The notes: generated from the letters alone by a model not told the origin. A stretch of 46,422 bases of DNA from Oscillospiraceae bacterium (GCA_017435965.1 JAFSEA010000096.1:1-46422); one strand, 5' to 3'. Shown: positions 16,050 to 25,049, numbered from the stretch's first letter. Program-made: numbers and translations.

Positions 16050-17339
16050 TTATTCTCCTTTATCATCTTTTTCAGCTTTTTTTATTTCGTTCCACACGAT
16101 TTCTTTGTATTCTGCAGAAAGTGCCTCACGGTCGGCATATTTTGAAAGGTCAACCTCGGGAAGCGGCACGATTTCGCGGGGCTTTTCGCCCATATCGAGA
16201 GCCGCACGCTTTGCAAAAACGAGACTTTCAAGAAGTGAATTGCTTGCAAGGCGGTTTCTGCCGTGGACACCGTTGCAGGCAGTTTCGCCGATTGCATAAA
16301 GGCCCGGCATTGTGGTGGCACTCATATAGTCAACCTTTATTCCGCCCATAAAATAATGCTGGGCAGGGACAACGGGGATACATTCCTTTGTGACGTCAAA
16401 GTTGTTTTCTTTGCAATGCTCCACGATGTTGGGAAAATGTGAAAAAAGTTCGTCCTCGGGGATTGTGCGAAGGTCCTCCCACACGAAATCCGTTCCATCC
16501 TCACGCATTTGCTCCTTTATGGCATTGGTAAGCTTGTCCCGTGGGAGAAGCTCATTTGCAAAACGTTCCATATTCTTGTCATAAAGCTTTGCACCCTCGC
16601 CCCTTACGGACTCGGAAATGAGGAAGCTTCGTTCGTCGGACTCATCGGAATAAAGGGTTGTGGGGTGAATCTGAACATAGTTCATATTCCGAAGCTCCAC
16701 TCCGTGCTTTGCCGCAATGGCTATGGCATCGCCAGTAAGGTGGCGGAAGTTTGTTGAATGACGGTAAAGTCCGCCTATTCCGCCGCTTGCAAGGACGGTA
16801 TAGCCTGCACTTACTGTTTCGATTGAGCCGTCTTTCTTTGCGATTACCGCACCCACACACTCACCGTCACTCTCGATTATGTCGAGAAGGGTTGTGTATT
16901 CAAGAACTGTGATATTATCACGGGTGAGAGCCTTATCAAGAAGCTTTGTGGTTATCTCCTTGCCCGTGATGTCGTGGTGGAAAAGGATGCGGTGGTTTGA
17001 ATGAGCACCCTCTTTTGTGTAGTTGAAGCTTCCGTCCTCGTTTTGTGAAAAACGGACACCATAGCTTAAAAGGTCACCTATTACCTCACGGGAGGCGCGA
17101 ATCATAATCTCAACGCTTTTGCGGTCATTTTCATAATGACCTGCACGGAGCGTATCTTCAAAGAAGGAATCAAAATCATCGTCGTCACGGAGAACGCATA
17201 TTCCGCCCTGAGCAAGGAAAGAATCGCTCTTTATGCTCTCGGTCTTTGTTATAATGCAAATCTTTTTGTCACGGGGCAGATGCAGGGCACAATAAAGTCC
17301 CGAGCATCCGCTGCCCACAATAAGTATATCTGTATTCAT
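16050..17339 (-). CDS. nadB: L-aspartate oxidase (short, Clostridia type)
   Basis: 429 residues. FAD enzyme that oxidises aspartate to iminoaspartate. The FAD fold begins IVGSGCSGLYCALHLP; AQGGICV, STNFRHLTGDAIAIA, the substrate-site ESVRGEGAKLYD, and GLYAIGETACNGVHGRNRLASNSLLE are all present. It lacks the C-terminal three-helix domain of about 100 residues of the E. coli enzyme, a shortening common in Firmicutes and not evidence of decay. SD GGGG overlaps the nadA stop seven bases upstream. Confidence 0.95.
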   Translation of the reverse strand: MNTDILIVGSGCSGLYCALHLPRDKKICIITKTESIKSDSFLAQGGICVLRDDDDFDSFFEDTLRAGHYENDRKSVEIMIRASREVIGDLLSYGVRFSQNEDGSFNYTKEGAHSNHRILFHHDITGKEITTKLLDKALTRDNITVLEYTTLLDIIESDGECVGAVIAKKDGSIETVSAGYTVLASGGIGGLYRHSTNFRHLTGDAIAIAAKHGVELRNMNYVQIHPTTLYSDESDERSFLISESVRGEGAKLYDKNMERFANELLPRDKLTNAIKEQMREDGTDFVWEDLRTIPEDELFSHFPNIVEHCKENNFDVTKECIPVVPAQHYFMGGIKVDYMSATTMPGLYAIGETACNGVHGRNRLASNSLLESLVFAKRAALDMGEKPREIVPLPEVDLSKYADREALSAEYKEIVWNEIKKAEKDDKGE

Positions 17340-17346
17340 ATCTTTT

Positions 17347-18258
17347 TTACCCCAGCATACGGTCTATGCTTATCCGAGCTTTCTTTATAACTTCATCGGA
17401 GAGCTCTATCTCTTCTCCTGCTTCACCCTTTATGCAGTCAAGGACATCAACAAGAGTTGTGAGCTTCATATCCTTGCATACGCACTGCTTTGAAAGAGGA
17501 TAGAACTTCTTGGTGGGATTTGCAAACTGCAGATGCTGAACAACACTTGTGTCTGTTCCGATTATGAAGCTTTTCGCATCGCTTTTTTCTGCAAACTTTA
17601 TAATCCCTGTTGTGCTTCCTGCATAATCTGCCTTTTCCGTTACTTCCTTTATGCATTCCGGATGAACGAGAACAAGGGCATCGGGATGAAGCTTTCTTGC
17701 CGCATCCACCTCATCCGGAGTTATCTGCATATGAACGGGGCATCCGCCATTTATAAAGTGGAAGTTTTTATCGGGAATCTGTTTTTCGAGCCAGGAACCG
17801 AGGTTACAATCGGGGATAAACAGAATATCCTTCTGGGGAAGCTTTTTTACAACCTCAAGTGCCGATGCACTTGTAACACATACATCACATTCGCACTTAA
17901 GAGCTGCAGTTGTATTTATATATGCAACAACGGCACATTCGGGATATTTTTTGCGGAGTGTACGAAGCTCTTCTGCAGTGAGCTGCTCTGCCATCGGGCA
18001 ACCTGCCTCGGGGTGGGAGAGAATCACCTTTTTTTCGGGGGAGAGAATCTTTGCAGTCTCTGCCATAAAGCGGACACCGCACATAATAACTGTTTTCTGC
18101 GGCACCTCTGTTGCAAACTTACTCAGTGCAAAGGAATCTCCGGTAAAATCTGCGACCTCAAGAATATCCTGGGTCTGATATGTATGAGCGAGGATACAAA
18201 CATCACGCTCTTTTTTGAGTTTCATTATTTCGTTCTGAATATCAACTGTTGTACGCAT
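17347..18258 (-). CDS. nadA: Quinolinate synthase (4Fe-4S)
   Basis: 303 residues. It condenses iminoaspartate with dihydroxyacetone phosphate to quinolinate. Cys residues for the cluster are in MCGVRFMAETAKIL, in the K-C-E-C-D-V-C-V-T-S-A-S-A segment or HPEC, and in KQCVCKDMK near the C-terminus. The start MRTTVDIQ is chosen from GGAGG seven to eight bases upstream and a promoter at the right distance; the frame stays open upstream but only through the promoter. First gene of the NAD operon. Confidence 0.95.
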   Translation of the reverse strand: MRTTVDIQNEIMKLKKERDVCILAHTYQTQDILEVADFTGDSFALSKFATEVPQKTVIMCGVRFMAETAKILSPEKKVILSHPEAGCPMAEQLTAEELRTLRKKYPECAVVAYINTTAALKCECDVCVTSASALEVVKKLPQKDILFIPDCNLGSWLEKQIPDKNFHFINGGCPVHMQITPDEVDAARKLHPDALVLVHPECIKEVTEKADYAGSTTGIIKFAEKSDAKSFIIGTDTSVVQHLQFANPTKKFYPLSKQCVCKDMKLTTLVDVLDCIKGEAGEEIELSDEVIKKARISIDRMLG

Positions 18259-18283
18259 ATAACATTCCTCCATCTTACTGAGT

Positions 18284-18312
18284 ATTATACTTTGTTTTTC
18301 ATCGCAAGTCAA
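18284..18312 (-). promoter_or_regulatory. Promoter of the NAD operon
   Basis: On the minus strand TTGACT (18307-18312) and TATAAT (18284-18289) are separated by 17 bases, placing the start of transcription about 20 bases before the nadA ATG. Confidence 0.82.
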
Positions 18313-18314
18313 TG

Positions 18315-18360
18315 AAAAGTTTACACAAAAGTTTACACCTGTATTGCATAACTGTAAACA
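18315..18360 (-). promoter_or_regulatory. Putative NiaR operator cluster upstream of nadA
   Basis: On the minus strand GTGTAAACTTTT occurs twice in direct tandem (18315-18338), ending just before the -35 element, and an inverted partner TGTTTACA lies at 18353-18360. The GTGTAAAC half-sites are the only repeated motif at the promoter of an operon that carries its own repressor gene. Assignment to NiaR is inference. Confidence 0.5.
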
Positions 18361-18370
18361 TCCTGCACAA

Positions 18371-18405
18371 AAAAGAAACCTCATTTAAGTAATGAGGTTT
18401 CTTTT
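18371..18405 (-). terminator. Terminator of the nagA-HD operon
   Basis: AAAAGAAACCTCATT and AATGAGGTTTCTTTT form a perfect 15-bp stem with a five-base loop. On the minus strand it follows the HD gene stop and ends in TTCTTTTTT. Confidence 0.85.
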
Positions 18406-18411
18406 CTCTGT

Positions 18412-19002
18412 CTATTCGTCTATTATGTTGCCCTTTTTCACATTTTCGTCAATGAGGCCTTTTATGTAATTCCAAAGCATACGGGAGCCGGGCTCTGTTC
18501 TTTTTTGTCTTCCCACTACCTGGGTTTTTGTGATTCCGTGGCGTTTCCAATCAGCGCCGTTATGGAAATTATTGAGCATAATCGGCTGGAGATTGTCCAT
18601 TGCTCTCACAAACCGTGCCTCGGGACTTTCACCCTCTTCAAACTCATCAAAGAGGGAATGGAGATTATCCCTCTGATCCTCGGGGAGAAGTCCGAAGATG
18701 CGCTCTGCCGCCGCATCCTCACGGGCTTTTCTCGTTTTGTGCCCCTCGGTATCGTAGGCATAGGTATCTCCTGCATCAATCTCCACAATATCGTGGATAA
18801 GTGCCATCACCATCGCCTTGGGAAGGTCAAATTCATCGTTTGCATATTCGCGGAGAAGATATATCATAATCGCCATATGCCAGGCGTGCTCCGCATCGTT
18901 TTCACGCTCACCGCCTGTTTTGTGGGACTGACGGAGAATCTCCTTTTCCTTGTCTATCTCAAGGATGAATTCAAGCTGTTTTGAAAGACGGTCCTTTTCC
19001 AT
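18412..19002 (-). CDS. HD-domain phosphohydrolase (HDDC2/YfbR-like)
   Basis: 196 residues, cytoplasmic. Metal ligands of the HD superfamily are visible: H39 in N-D-A-E-H, the H70-D71 pair in M-A-L-I-H-D, E74 and D77 downstream, and a late Asp in R-A-M-D-N. The E-N-D-A-E-H and A-L-I-H-D-I-V-E-I-D-A-G-D-T-Y pattern matches the YfbR/HDDC2 group of nucleotide 5'-phosphatases. The start shares a base with the stop of the nagA-like gene (TAATG), so it is translationally coupled to amino-sugar genes. Substrate not predictable. Confidence 0.85.
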   Translation of the reverse strand: MEKDRLSKQLEFILEIDKEKEILRQSHKTGGERENDAEHAWHMAIMIYLLREYANDEFDLPKAMVMALIHDIVEIDAGDTYAYDTEGHKTRKAREDAAAERIFGLLPEDQRDNLHSLFDEFEEGESPEARFVRAMDNLQPIMLNNFHNGADWKRHGITKTQVVGRQKRTEPGSRMLWNYIKGLIDENVKKGNIIDE

Positions 19003-20168
19003 TACTTTTCACAGACAATCTTGCCGTTTACCATTGTGAGAGAAACGTTGATATCCTCGTCAAAAATGATGATATCGGCAAATGCGCCCTCACGGATAGC
19101 ACCGCGATCCTTTAAGTGTGCCATTCTTGCGGGGTTTACTGTTGCAAGACGTACTGCATCGAGAAGGGAAAGCTCTGCGAGGTTAATCATATTGCGGACA
19201 AGCATATTTGTTGTTGCGCAAGAACCCGAGAAGCAGCTTCTGTCCGGAACTTTTGCAACACCGTCCTCGATGATAACATCTGTGAAACCGTAGACTTTTT
19301 CCGAGCCATCCGGAAGACCTGCAAAACGTGTTGCGTCGGTGATTATGGAGATGCGGTCAAGTCCCTTGTGCTTGCAGACAAACTTGAGAAGAACTGCAGG
19401 AAGATGCTTTCCGTCAGCGATAATCTCAACGTCCATATCGTCAAACATATAAGCGGCCTCAACAATACCTGCATAGCGGTATGCGTTCTTTCTGTGAACT
19501 GTGCTTGTGCAGGAATAGAGGTGAGTTACGCAGTTAAAGCCCTGGTCGAACATCTTCTCAATACATTCGTAATCCGCATCGGAATGTCCGATTGAAAGCT
19601 GAATACCTGCATCGCGGCAAGCACGTGCAAAGTCCTCTGCACCGTCCATTTCGGGAGCAGCACTCCAACGGTTGATGAGGTCGCCGTATTTATCTATAAG
19701 CATTGTATACTCTTCCTTATCGTAGGGACGGATGGAAGAGCCCTGAGCACCAATCTGTGCGCCGGAGAAATAAGGAGCCTCCATATGGATTCCCGGCATA
19801 TATGCACCGCGGGGATTCGGATGATTTTTAACTTCCCTGAAGGTCTCAAACATCTTCACATACTGCTCTGTGGGAGCTGCGGAAGCTGTGGGGAGAATGG
19901 TTGTTGTGCCATATTCCGCGTGCTTTGTTGCAAGGTCAAACATCTCTTCAACCGAGCATTCCTCGAATCTCTTGAGAAAGCCGCCGTGGACATGTATATC
20001 AATAAATCCCGGGGAGATGTATTTGCCGCCTGCATCGTGACCGACATCAAAGGGAAGGTCTTCTTTTGTTACTGCGAGGATTCTGTCATCCTTTGTATAG
20101 ACTGCGCTTCCCTCGGGAGCAAAGGTCTTTCCGAGTATGATTTTACCGTTATAAAACTTATGTACCAT
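19002..20168 (-). CDS. nagA: NagA-like deacetylase, diverged copy
   Basis: 388 residues, amidohydrolase fold. H59-x-H61, E130, H195, H216, H255 and D278 are all kept, corresponding to the metal and catalytic residues of N-acetylglucosamine-6-phosphate deacetylase. Two active-site loops differ from the upstream paralogue: the glycine run after H61 is replaced by GGFLKRFEE, and HLEGPY is HMEAPY. It also has THLYSCTSTVHRKN where most NagA proteins have a THLFNAM motif. SD AAGGTGA. Overall clearly homologous to the neighbouring copy. It may act on another N-acetylated or amidated sugar. Confidence 0.8.
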   Translation of the reverse strand: MVHKFYNGKIILGKTFAPEGSAVYTKDDRILAVTKEDLPFDVGHDAGGKYISPGFIDIHVHGGFLKRFEECSVEEMFDLATKHAEYGTTTILPTASAAPTEQYVKMFETFREVKNHPNPRGAYMPGIHMEAPYFSGAQIGAQGSSIRPYDKEEYTMLIDKYGDLINRWSAAPEMDGAEDFARACRDAGIQLSIGHSDADYECIEKMFDQGFNCVTHLYSCTSTVHRKNAYRYAGIVEAAYMFDDMDVEIIADGKHLPAVLLKFVCKHKGLDRISIITDATRFAGLPDGSEKVYGFTDVIIEDGVAKVPDRSCFSGSCATTNMLVRNMINLAELSLLDAVRLATVNPARMAHLKDRGAIREGAFADIIIFDEDINVSLTMVNGKIVCEK

Positions 20169-20179
20169 AGTTTATCACC

Positions 20180-21358
20180 TTAGCCTTCAAATACTACGTT
20201 TCCGTTTACCATTGTGAGAGATACGTCGATGTTATCATCAAAGATAACGATATCGGCAAAGTTGCCTTCAAGAATTGCACCGCGGTCGCGGAGTCCTGCC
20301 ATTCTTGCCGGGTTTGCAGTCATCATCTTTACTGCATCGAGGAGTGTGCAGTCTGCCATCTTCATCATATTGCGGACAAGACGGTTTGTTGTGGAGATAC
20401 TTCCTGCAAAAGCAGTTCCGTCCATAAGCTTTGCAACGCCGTTTTCGATAACGACCTCATAGCCGTTTTTAAGGCTTCCTGCGATGAATGTGCCGCCGTC
20501 TGCACCGCCTGCACCACGGAGAGCATCTGTGATGAGGGAGATGCGGTCAACACCCTTGAACTTTACGATATACTTGAGAAGTGAAGCGGGGAGGTGGCAA
20601 CCGTCTGCGATAATCTCAACATCCATACCGTCAATCATATATGCCGCCTCAACAACACCGGAGATGCGATATGCGTTCTTTCTGTGAACGGTACTGCAAC
20701 CGGAATAGAGGTGAGTGACAAGCTGATAGCCCCAGTCATATGCTTCCATAACCGTGTCGTAATCCGCATCGGAGTGACCTACTGCGACCACAACGCCGCT
20801 ATCATTACAGGCTCTTGCAAATTCCTTACTTCCGGGAAGCTCGGGAGCAGAGCTCCAGCGAGCGAGCTTATCACCGTATTTTTCAAGAAGCAGGTTATAA
20901 TCCTCGGACTTCGGAGGAGTGATGTATTCAGGGTTCTGTGCACCTGCCTGAGCAAGGGCAAAGTACGGGCCTTCGAGGTGGATTCCGGGCATATATGCAC
21001 CCTTTGTGTTCTTTGCGTTTGCTTCGTCAAGAACTTCAAACATACCGATATATTCTTCGATAACGCCGCTTGATGCCGTGGGGAGAAGAACTGTTGTTCC
21101 GAACTTTGCATGAAGCTCTGCAGCTGCAAGGAATGCATCAACGGTGCAGTCCATAAAGTCTCCGCCGCCACCGCCGTGGACGTGGATATCAATAAATCCG
21201 GGAGAGATATACTTACCATTTGCATCGTGACCTACATCAAAGGGTTTCTCTTCCTTTGTTACCGCAACGATTCTGTCGCCGTCGGTATAAACCGCTGTTC
21301 CCTCGGGAGCAATGGTGTTTCCGAGAATGACTTTACCGTTATAAAACTTATGTACCAT
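20180..21358 (-). CDS. nagA: N-acetylglucosamine-6-phosphate deacetylase
   Basis: 392 residues. H59-x-H61 followed by GGGGGDFMD, HLEGPYF with E129, GHSDADY with H195, THLYS with H216, ADGCH with H255 and TDAL with D278 make a full catalytic set. The enzyme hydrolyses GlcNAc-6-P to GlcN-6-P and acetate in amino-sugar catabolism or wall recycling. The start MVHKFYNG is fixed by AAGGTGA five bases upstream and by identity with the start of the downstream copy. nagB and transporter genes are not adjacent. First gene of the three-gene minus-strand operon. Confidence 0.88.
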   Translation of the reverse strand: MVHKFYNGKVILGNTIAPEGTAVYTDGDRIVAVTKEEKPFDVGHDANGKYISPGFIDIHVHGGGGGDFMDCTVDAFLAAAELHAKFGTTVLLPTASSGVIEEYIGMFEVLDEANAKNTKGAYMPGIHLEGPYFALAQAGAQNPEYITPPKSEDYNLLLEKYGDKLARWSSAPELPGSKEFARACNDSGVVVAVGHSDADYDTVMEAYDWGYQLVTHLYSGCSTVHRKNAYRISGVVEAAYMIDGMDVEIIADGCHLPASLLKYIVKFKGVDRISLITDALRGAGGADGGTFIAGSLKNGYEVVIENGVAKLMDGTAFAGSISTTNRLVRNMMKMADCTLLDAVKMMTANPARMAGLRDRGAILEGNFADIVIFDDNIDVSLTMVNGNVVFEG

Positions 21359-21394
21359 AAAAATCACCTTATTTCCAAAATTTTTACACATACA

Positions 21395-21423
21395 ATGATA
21401 ATGCAAAACCTCAAAAAAAGCAA
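21395..21423 (-). promoter_or_regulatory. Possible nagA operon promoter
   Basis: On the minus strand TTGCTT (21418-21423) and TATCAT (21395-21400) are 17 bases apart, 37 bases before the ATG. The -35 is poor. Confidence 0.35.
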
Positions 21424-21444
21424 TAGAAAATCAGAAGAAAATTA

Positions 21445-21473
21445 TTGCAAAAACGGTGGCGATATGTTAAAAT
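21445..21473 (+). promoter_or_regulatory. Promoter of the 880-residue SLH protein
   Basis: TTGCAA (21445-21450) and TAAAAT (21468-21473), 17 bases apart, with an extended TG before the -10. Lies 40 bases before the ATG and is divergent from the nagA operon. Confidence 0.6.
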
Positions 21474-21512
21474 GTTACCAAAGTTATACAGTATGTATAA
21501 GGAGGAAAATCT

Positions 21513-24155
21513 ATGAAGAAAAAACTTATAAGACTTGCATCCTTTTGGCTTGCTTTATTTATGCTTGCTACAACCGCTTTTGCGGCAGACGTTTATTTTA
21601 CCGTATACACTGGAGATGAGCCGCTTGAAGCGTATGACGAGGCTACGCCAAATGCAGAGGTTACGCTTACCACCGATACAGACAAGGTTGTTCTCAACAA
21701 TGATACTGTAAAAGCAGAGCTTGACCTGACAAGCCGTGAGATTACCGGTTGGAAGGTATGGGACAATCTTTCGGGTGTGGTTGAAGGAACTCCTGCGGAA
21801 TATGCTCTTGATGATGAGATTGCGGTTGCAGATGTTGTCTGCAGAATCGTTGAGCCGATATATCGGGAGAATGCAACGAAATACTTCCACGTTTTGAAGG
21901 ATATGGGAGCCGCAAACGGAACTCTTTCCGCAGGTCATAGCATTCCGCAAGTGCTTTACACAAGCGGAATGCATAACTTCACGCAAGACGGGGATATTGA
22001 GCTTGCAGACTGGCCCACCAATTATGCAGAGGTTTTGGAGGGTTATGAAATAATCGGCTGGAAGCTTTGGCAAGCGGAGATTAACGGCGAGCAGTGTGAA
22101 ATTTACGGAACGGCGACAGATTATTTGTCGGAAGGAATTGTGTCATACGAGGATGTTATGAATTCGCAATACAATAACTTCCTTCTTGTTCCGATCACAG
22201 AGAAAAAATATTGGATAACCGGACAGCCGACGGCAGACGAACCGACGGTTTCAACGAACGCAGACAATACAAATGCAGACCTTGGATACACATGGTATGT
22301 AACCCGTGAAAAGGTTGAGCTTATCTCGCCCGAGAGTGAGCATTACCTTTACGGAGACGAAGAATACTATACCGACGGCAAATGGTATGTCGGAGCAGAT
22401 CAGGTCGGAACAGCTAATCCCGTGAACACGTTGGTGCTCGGCGAAGATGAAATGCTCATCGTAAAGAGCGGCGGAGATACAGCTATGTATGGAGCTTGGA
22501 TTGCAGCTGCACCATATGATCCCGAAACCGGTGCGGTTGACTCATCGGATGTGAATTACAAGATTGCTATTGCAGCCGACAACAAAATTACATACAGGGC
22601 AGTATCGGACGTTGCGATTATGATTATGCCCGTATATGATAATCTTATCGGCGGACAAGGTCTGGAGACTACCCAAAACGATTATCTTACATTTGAGGTA
22701 ATTGATTTATCAAAGGTTAATACTGTCTTCAACGTGGATGAAAAGACACTTCCGGATTATTATCTTATGGGTGGATATTTACATTATGCAGAAGTAGTGA
22801 TCAACGGTGAGCATACGCTCACAAGCGATATCTTCTATGTTGACCGTGCAATCATCCACCAGCCCACAACGGAAGAACCGTGGGTTGAGACAAACTTTGA
22901 TTTTGATGTTTCGTCCTATACATGGTATGAGGTAGGCGAAGGTGAGCCGTCAAAGACGATTGTTGCGACAGCGGGGGCGGATTTTGTTACAGATTATGCC
23001 GAAGAGTCTGTTTGCGATGCAGACGGATGGTGGTCAGCAAGCGCAGGCTACACGGGATTCGGAGCCGTGGGCTTGAATCTCAAAAAGGGCGAAACTCTGA
23101 CGGTTGAAACGGAAGGGGAAAACGCGGTGTACTCTGTTCCGGTTTATGGTGAAGATCATAGTGTGCCGCTATTCATGCTTGAAAAGGTTTCGGACGGTGT
23201 ATGGCAGGCGGTGGCTGAAGAGGATTTAGCAAGTGTTTACCCTGTTGTTAAATACAGCAGTCTTACCACAGAGAACGATAAACAGCGCATATCCGTAACG
23301 TCGGAGGGCGTGGAGGACATTCTTCTCGATGACGAAACGGACGCTGAGTTATCAAGCGGCGAGGACGGCAAGGAATATTACTGCGTTGTTAAGTCTGATG
23401 ACAGCGATGAGCTTGTAAGCGATACCTTCGAGTGGAAAACACCTGCAAAGAAGCCTTCGGGCAATGGCGGCGGAATGCAGGCAGGTGGCGATATGAGCAC
23501 AACCGGCGCTGATAAGTATGATGAAAACGATCAGAAAAAGCCGGAGGATTCAGAACCGGTAACACCTCCGACCACACCCTCAGAGCCTTCCGGTGAGCAG
23601 GAATCAAATAAGCTCTTTGACGATGTTCCTGCAGGTTCATGGTTTGAAGCGGCAGCCGAATGGATGGGACAGAAGGGATATATGTCGGGAACGGCAGCAC
23701 GTACCTTCTCCCCGAATCTCAATACCACCCGCGGTATGATTGTAACGGTTCTCTGGAGAATGGCAGGAAGCCCGGCACCGCAAGGCGAATGTCCCTTTGA
23801 GGATGTAAAGGCCGATTCATATTATGAAGATGCAATCACCTGGGCACAGGAGAATGGAGTTGTAACAGGCTACAGCGACACCATTTTCAAACCCGATCAG
23901 CTTATAACACGTGAACAGCTTGCGGCAATCATCTTCAGAAACGAAGTTAGAAAGGGTATGGAGGCTCTCACAATGGAGGAAAACCTTACCCACTTTGAAG
24001 ATGCGGATAAGATCAGCGAATATGCAGTAACCGCAATGAACTGGGCGGTCGGACAGAAGATCATAAACGGAGTTTCCGAAACTCTTCTCGCTCCGCAGAA
24101 GACTGCAACAAGAGCAGAGTGTGCAACAATGCTCTACCGTATGGAAAATAAGTAA
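21513..24155 (+). CDS. Secreted SLH-anchored surface protein of unknown function
   Basis: 880 residues. A signal peptide (about 1-24, ending T-A-F-A-A) is followed by about 620 residues, rich in Tyr, Trp, Asp and Glu, with no family that I recognise. There are internal similarities such as E-I-T-G-W-K-V-W and Y-E-I-I-G-W-K-L-W, and several Ig-like strand patterns. An acidic Gly/Pro/Thr linker (about 645-698) leads to three SLH repeats (about 702-880) with TTRGM, ITREQ and ATRAE at the cell-wall-polymer-binding positions. It should be held on the cell wall by secondary-polymer binding. SD AAGGAGG. Stands alone between a promoter and a terminator. Confidence 0.85.
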   Translation: MKKKLIRLASFWLALFMLATTAFAADVYFTVYTGDEPLEAYDEATPNAEVTLTTDTDKVVLNNDTVKAELDLTSREITGWKVWDNLSGVVEGTPAEYALDDEIAVADVVCRIVEPIYRENATKYFHVLKDMGAANGTLSAGHSIPQVLYTSGMHNFTQDGDIELADWPTNYAEVLEGYEIIGWKLWQAEINGEQCEIYGTATDYLSEGIVSYEDVMNSQYNNFLLVPITEKKYWITGQPTADEPTVSTNADNTNADLGYTWYVTREKVELISPESEHYLYGDEEYYTDGKWYVGADQVGTANPVNTLVLGEDEMLIVKSGGDTAMYGAWIAAAPYDPETGAVDSSDVNYKIAIAADNKITYRAVSDVAIMIMPVYDNLIGGQGLETTQNDYLTFEVIDLSKVNTVFNVDEKTLPDYYLMGGYLHYAEVVINGEHTLTSDIFYVDRAIIHQPTTEEPWVETNFDFDVSSYTWYEVGEGEPSKTIVATAGADFVTDYAEESVCDADGWWSASAGYTGFGAVGLNLKKGETLTVETEGENAVYSVPVYGEDHSVPLFMLEKVSDGVWQAVAEEDLASVYPVVKYSSLTTENDKQRISVTSEGVEDILLDDETDAELSSGEDGKEYYCVVKSDDSDELVSDTFEWKTPAKKPSGNGGGMQAGGDMSTTGADKYDENDQKKPEDSEPVTPPTTPSEPSGEQESNKLFDDVPAGSWFEAAAEWMGQKGYMSGTAARTFSPNLNTTRGMIVTVLWRMAGSPAPQGECPFEDVKADSYYEDAITWAQENGVVTGYSDTIFKPDQLITREQLAAIIFRNEVRKGMEALTMEENLTHFEDADKISEYAVTAMNWAVGQKIINGVSETLLAPQKTATRAECATMLYRMENK

Positions 24156-24165
24156 ATGCAAACAC

Positions 24166-24202
24166 AAAAAAGGATTTCATCAAGCCGATGAAATCCTTTT
24201 TT
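24166..24202. terminator. Bidirectional terminator between the SLH gene and the patatin gene
   Basis: AAAAAAGGATTTCATC and GATGAAATCCTTTTTT form a perfect 16-bp stem with the loop AAGCC. It has A- and T-runs on both sides and serves both convergent genes. The patatin stop codon overlaps its edge. Confidence 0.92.
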
Positions 24203-25049
24203 AGTCCTCTAAAAACTTCTTCAGAGCAGAAAGCTTCTTTAAAGCTTCCTCTCTTCCGATATTGTATGCACTTTTTAGCTTTTCGGGGTCTTTTTCTATT
24301 CTTCCCACGGGGAGAGAGTGTGGCGGACGTATCACAAAAACTTTACCCTCCGATTCCGCCTTATTTATATATTCCGTTGTTTTGTTATATTCAACGTGGC
24401 GGTTTTTCATTGTTTCAATGAGATTGGGATACTTCCTGTATTTCATTTTTATAAGTGGCATTGCTTTGTTTTTGCCTTTGATGTATTCTCCGGGTTGAGT
24501 GAGAATTACAACGTTCCTGTCATAGCCACGGCTTTCAAAAAACTTGAGGGGAACAGAATCGGACATTCCGCCATCAAGAAGCTTTTTGCCGTCTTTTTCA
24601 ACGATGTTTGCCGCAAGGGGCATTGATGCCGAGGCTTTTATGTAGGCAAGGTCATCCTCACCGCCGTCTGTACACCTCCAATAAAGAGGTTTTCCCGTTT
24701 CAATGTCGGTGGCGACCACATAAAACTCCATAGGATTTTCGGAAAAGGCTTCCATATCAAATTTATCAAGCTCGCAGGGGATCTGACGATAGCAGAAGTC
24801 TGCGCCGAAAAGGTCGCCCGTTTTTATGAGTGAGCGAAGACTGCAATATCTCTTGTCGCGGCAAAACCTCACATTATAGCGGAGTGCACGGCCCAGCTGA
24901 CGTGACTTATAGTTACAGCCGAATGCAGCACCTGCACTTACGCCGACAGCGCCGTCAAACGTTATTTTATTTTCCATGAGAACGTCGATAACGCCTGCGG
25001 TAAAAAGTCCGCGCATTGCACCGCCTTCCATAACAAGTCCTTTTTTCAT
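24201..25049 (-). CDS. Patatin-like phospholipase
   Basis: 282 residues. Ser-Asp dyad hydrolase: oxyanion loop EGGAMRGLF (8-16), nucleophile S38 in G-V-S-A-G and D159 in the D-G-G motif. Length and the region after the dyad match the bacterial patatin family close to RssA/YjjU-like proteins. No signal peptide, so it acts in the cytoplasm or at the inner membrane on lipid esters. SD GGAG eight bases upstream. It starts 24 bases after the AraC gene end and is probably co-transcribed with it. Confidence 0.9.
   Translation of the reverse strand: MKKGLVMEGGAMRGLFTAGVIDVLMENKITFDGAVGVSAGAAFGCNYKSRQLGRALRYNVRFCRDKRYCSLRSLIKTGDLFGADFCYRQIPCELDKFDMEAFSENPMEFYVVATDIETGKPLYWRCTDGGEDDLAYIKASASMPLAANIVEKDGKKLLDGGMSDSVPLKFFESRGYDRNVVILTQPGEYIKGKNKAMPLIKMKYRKYPNLIETMKNRHVEYNKTTEYINKAESEGKVFVIRPPHSLPVGRIEKDPEKLKSAYNIGREEALKKLSALKKFLED

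Noticed and set aside
16050..17339. Short NadB read as a truncated pseudogene
   Set aside because: All FAD and substrate motifs are intact and about 430 residues is common for this enzyme in Firmicutes.
17533..18315. Long open frame (260 codons) on the strand opposite nadA
   Set aside because: It is wholly antisense to a clearly conserved enzyme, Cys-rich and without any domain or SD. A by-product of codon bias.
18412..19002. Assignment of the HD protein as a specific 5'-deoxynucleotidase (yfbR)
   Set aside because: Only the HD motifs are secure. The length and context do not settle the substrate, so no gene symbol was given.
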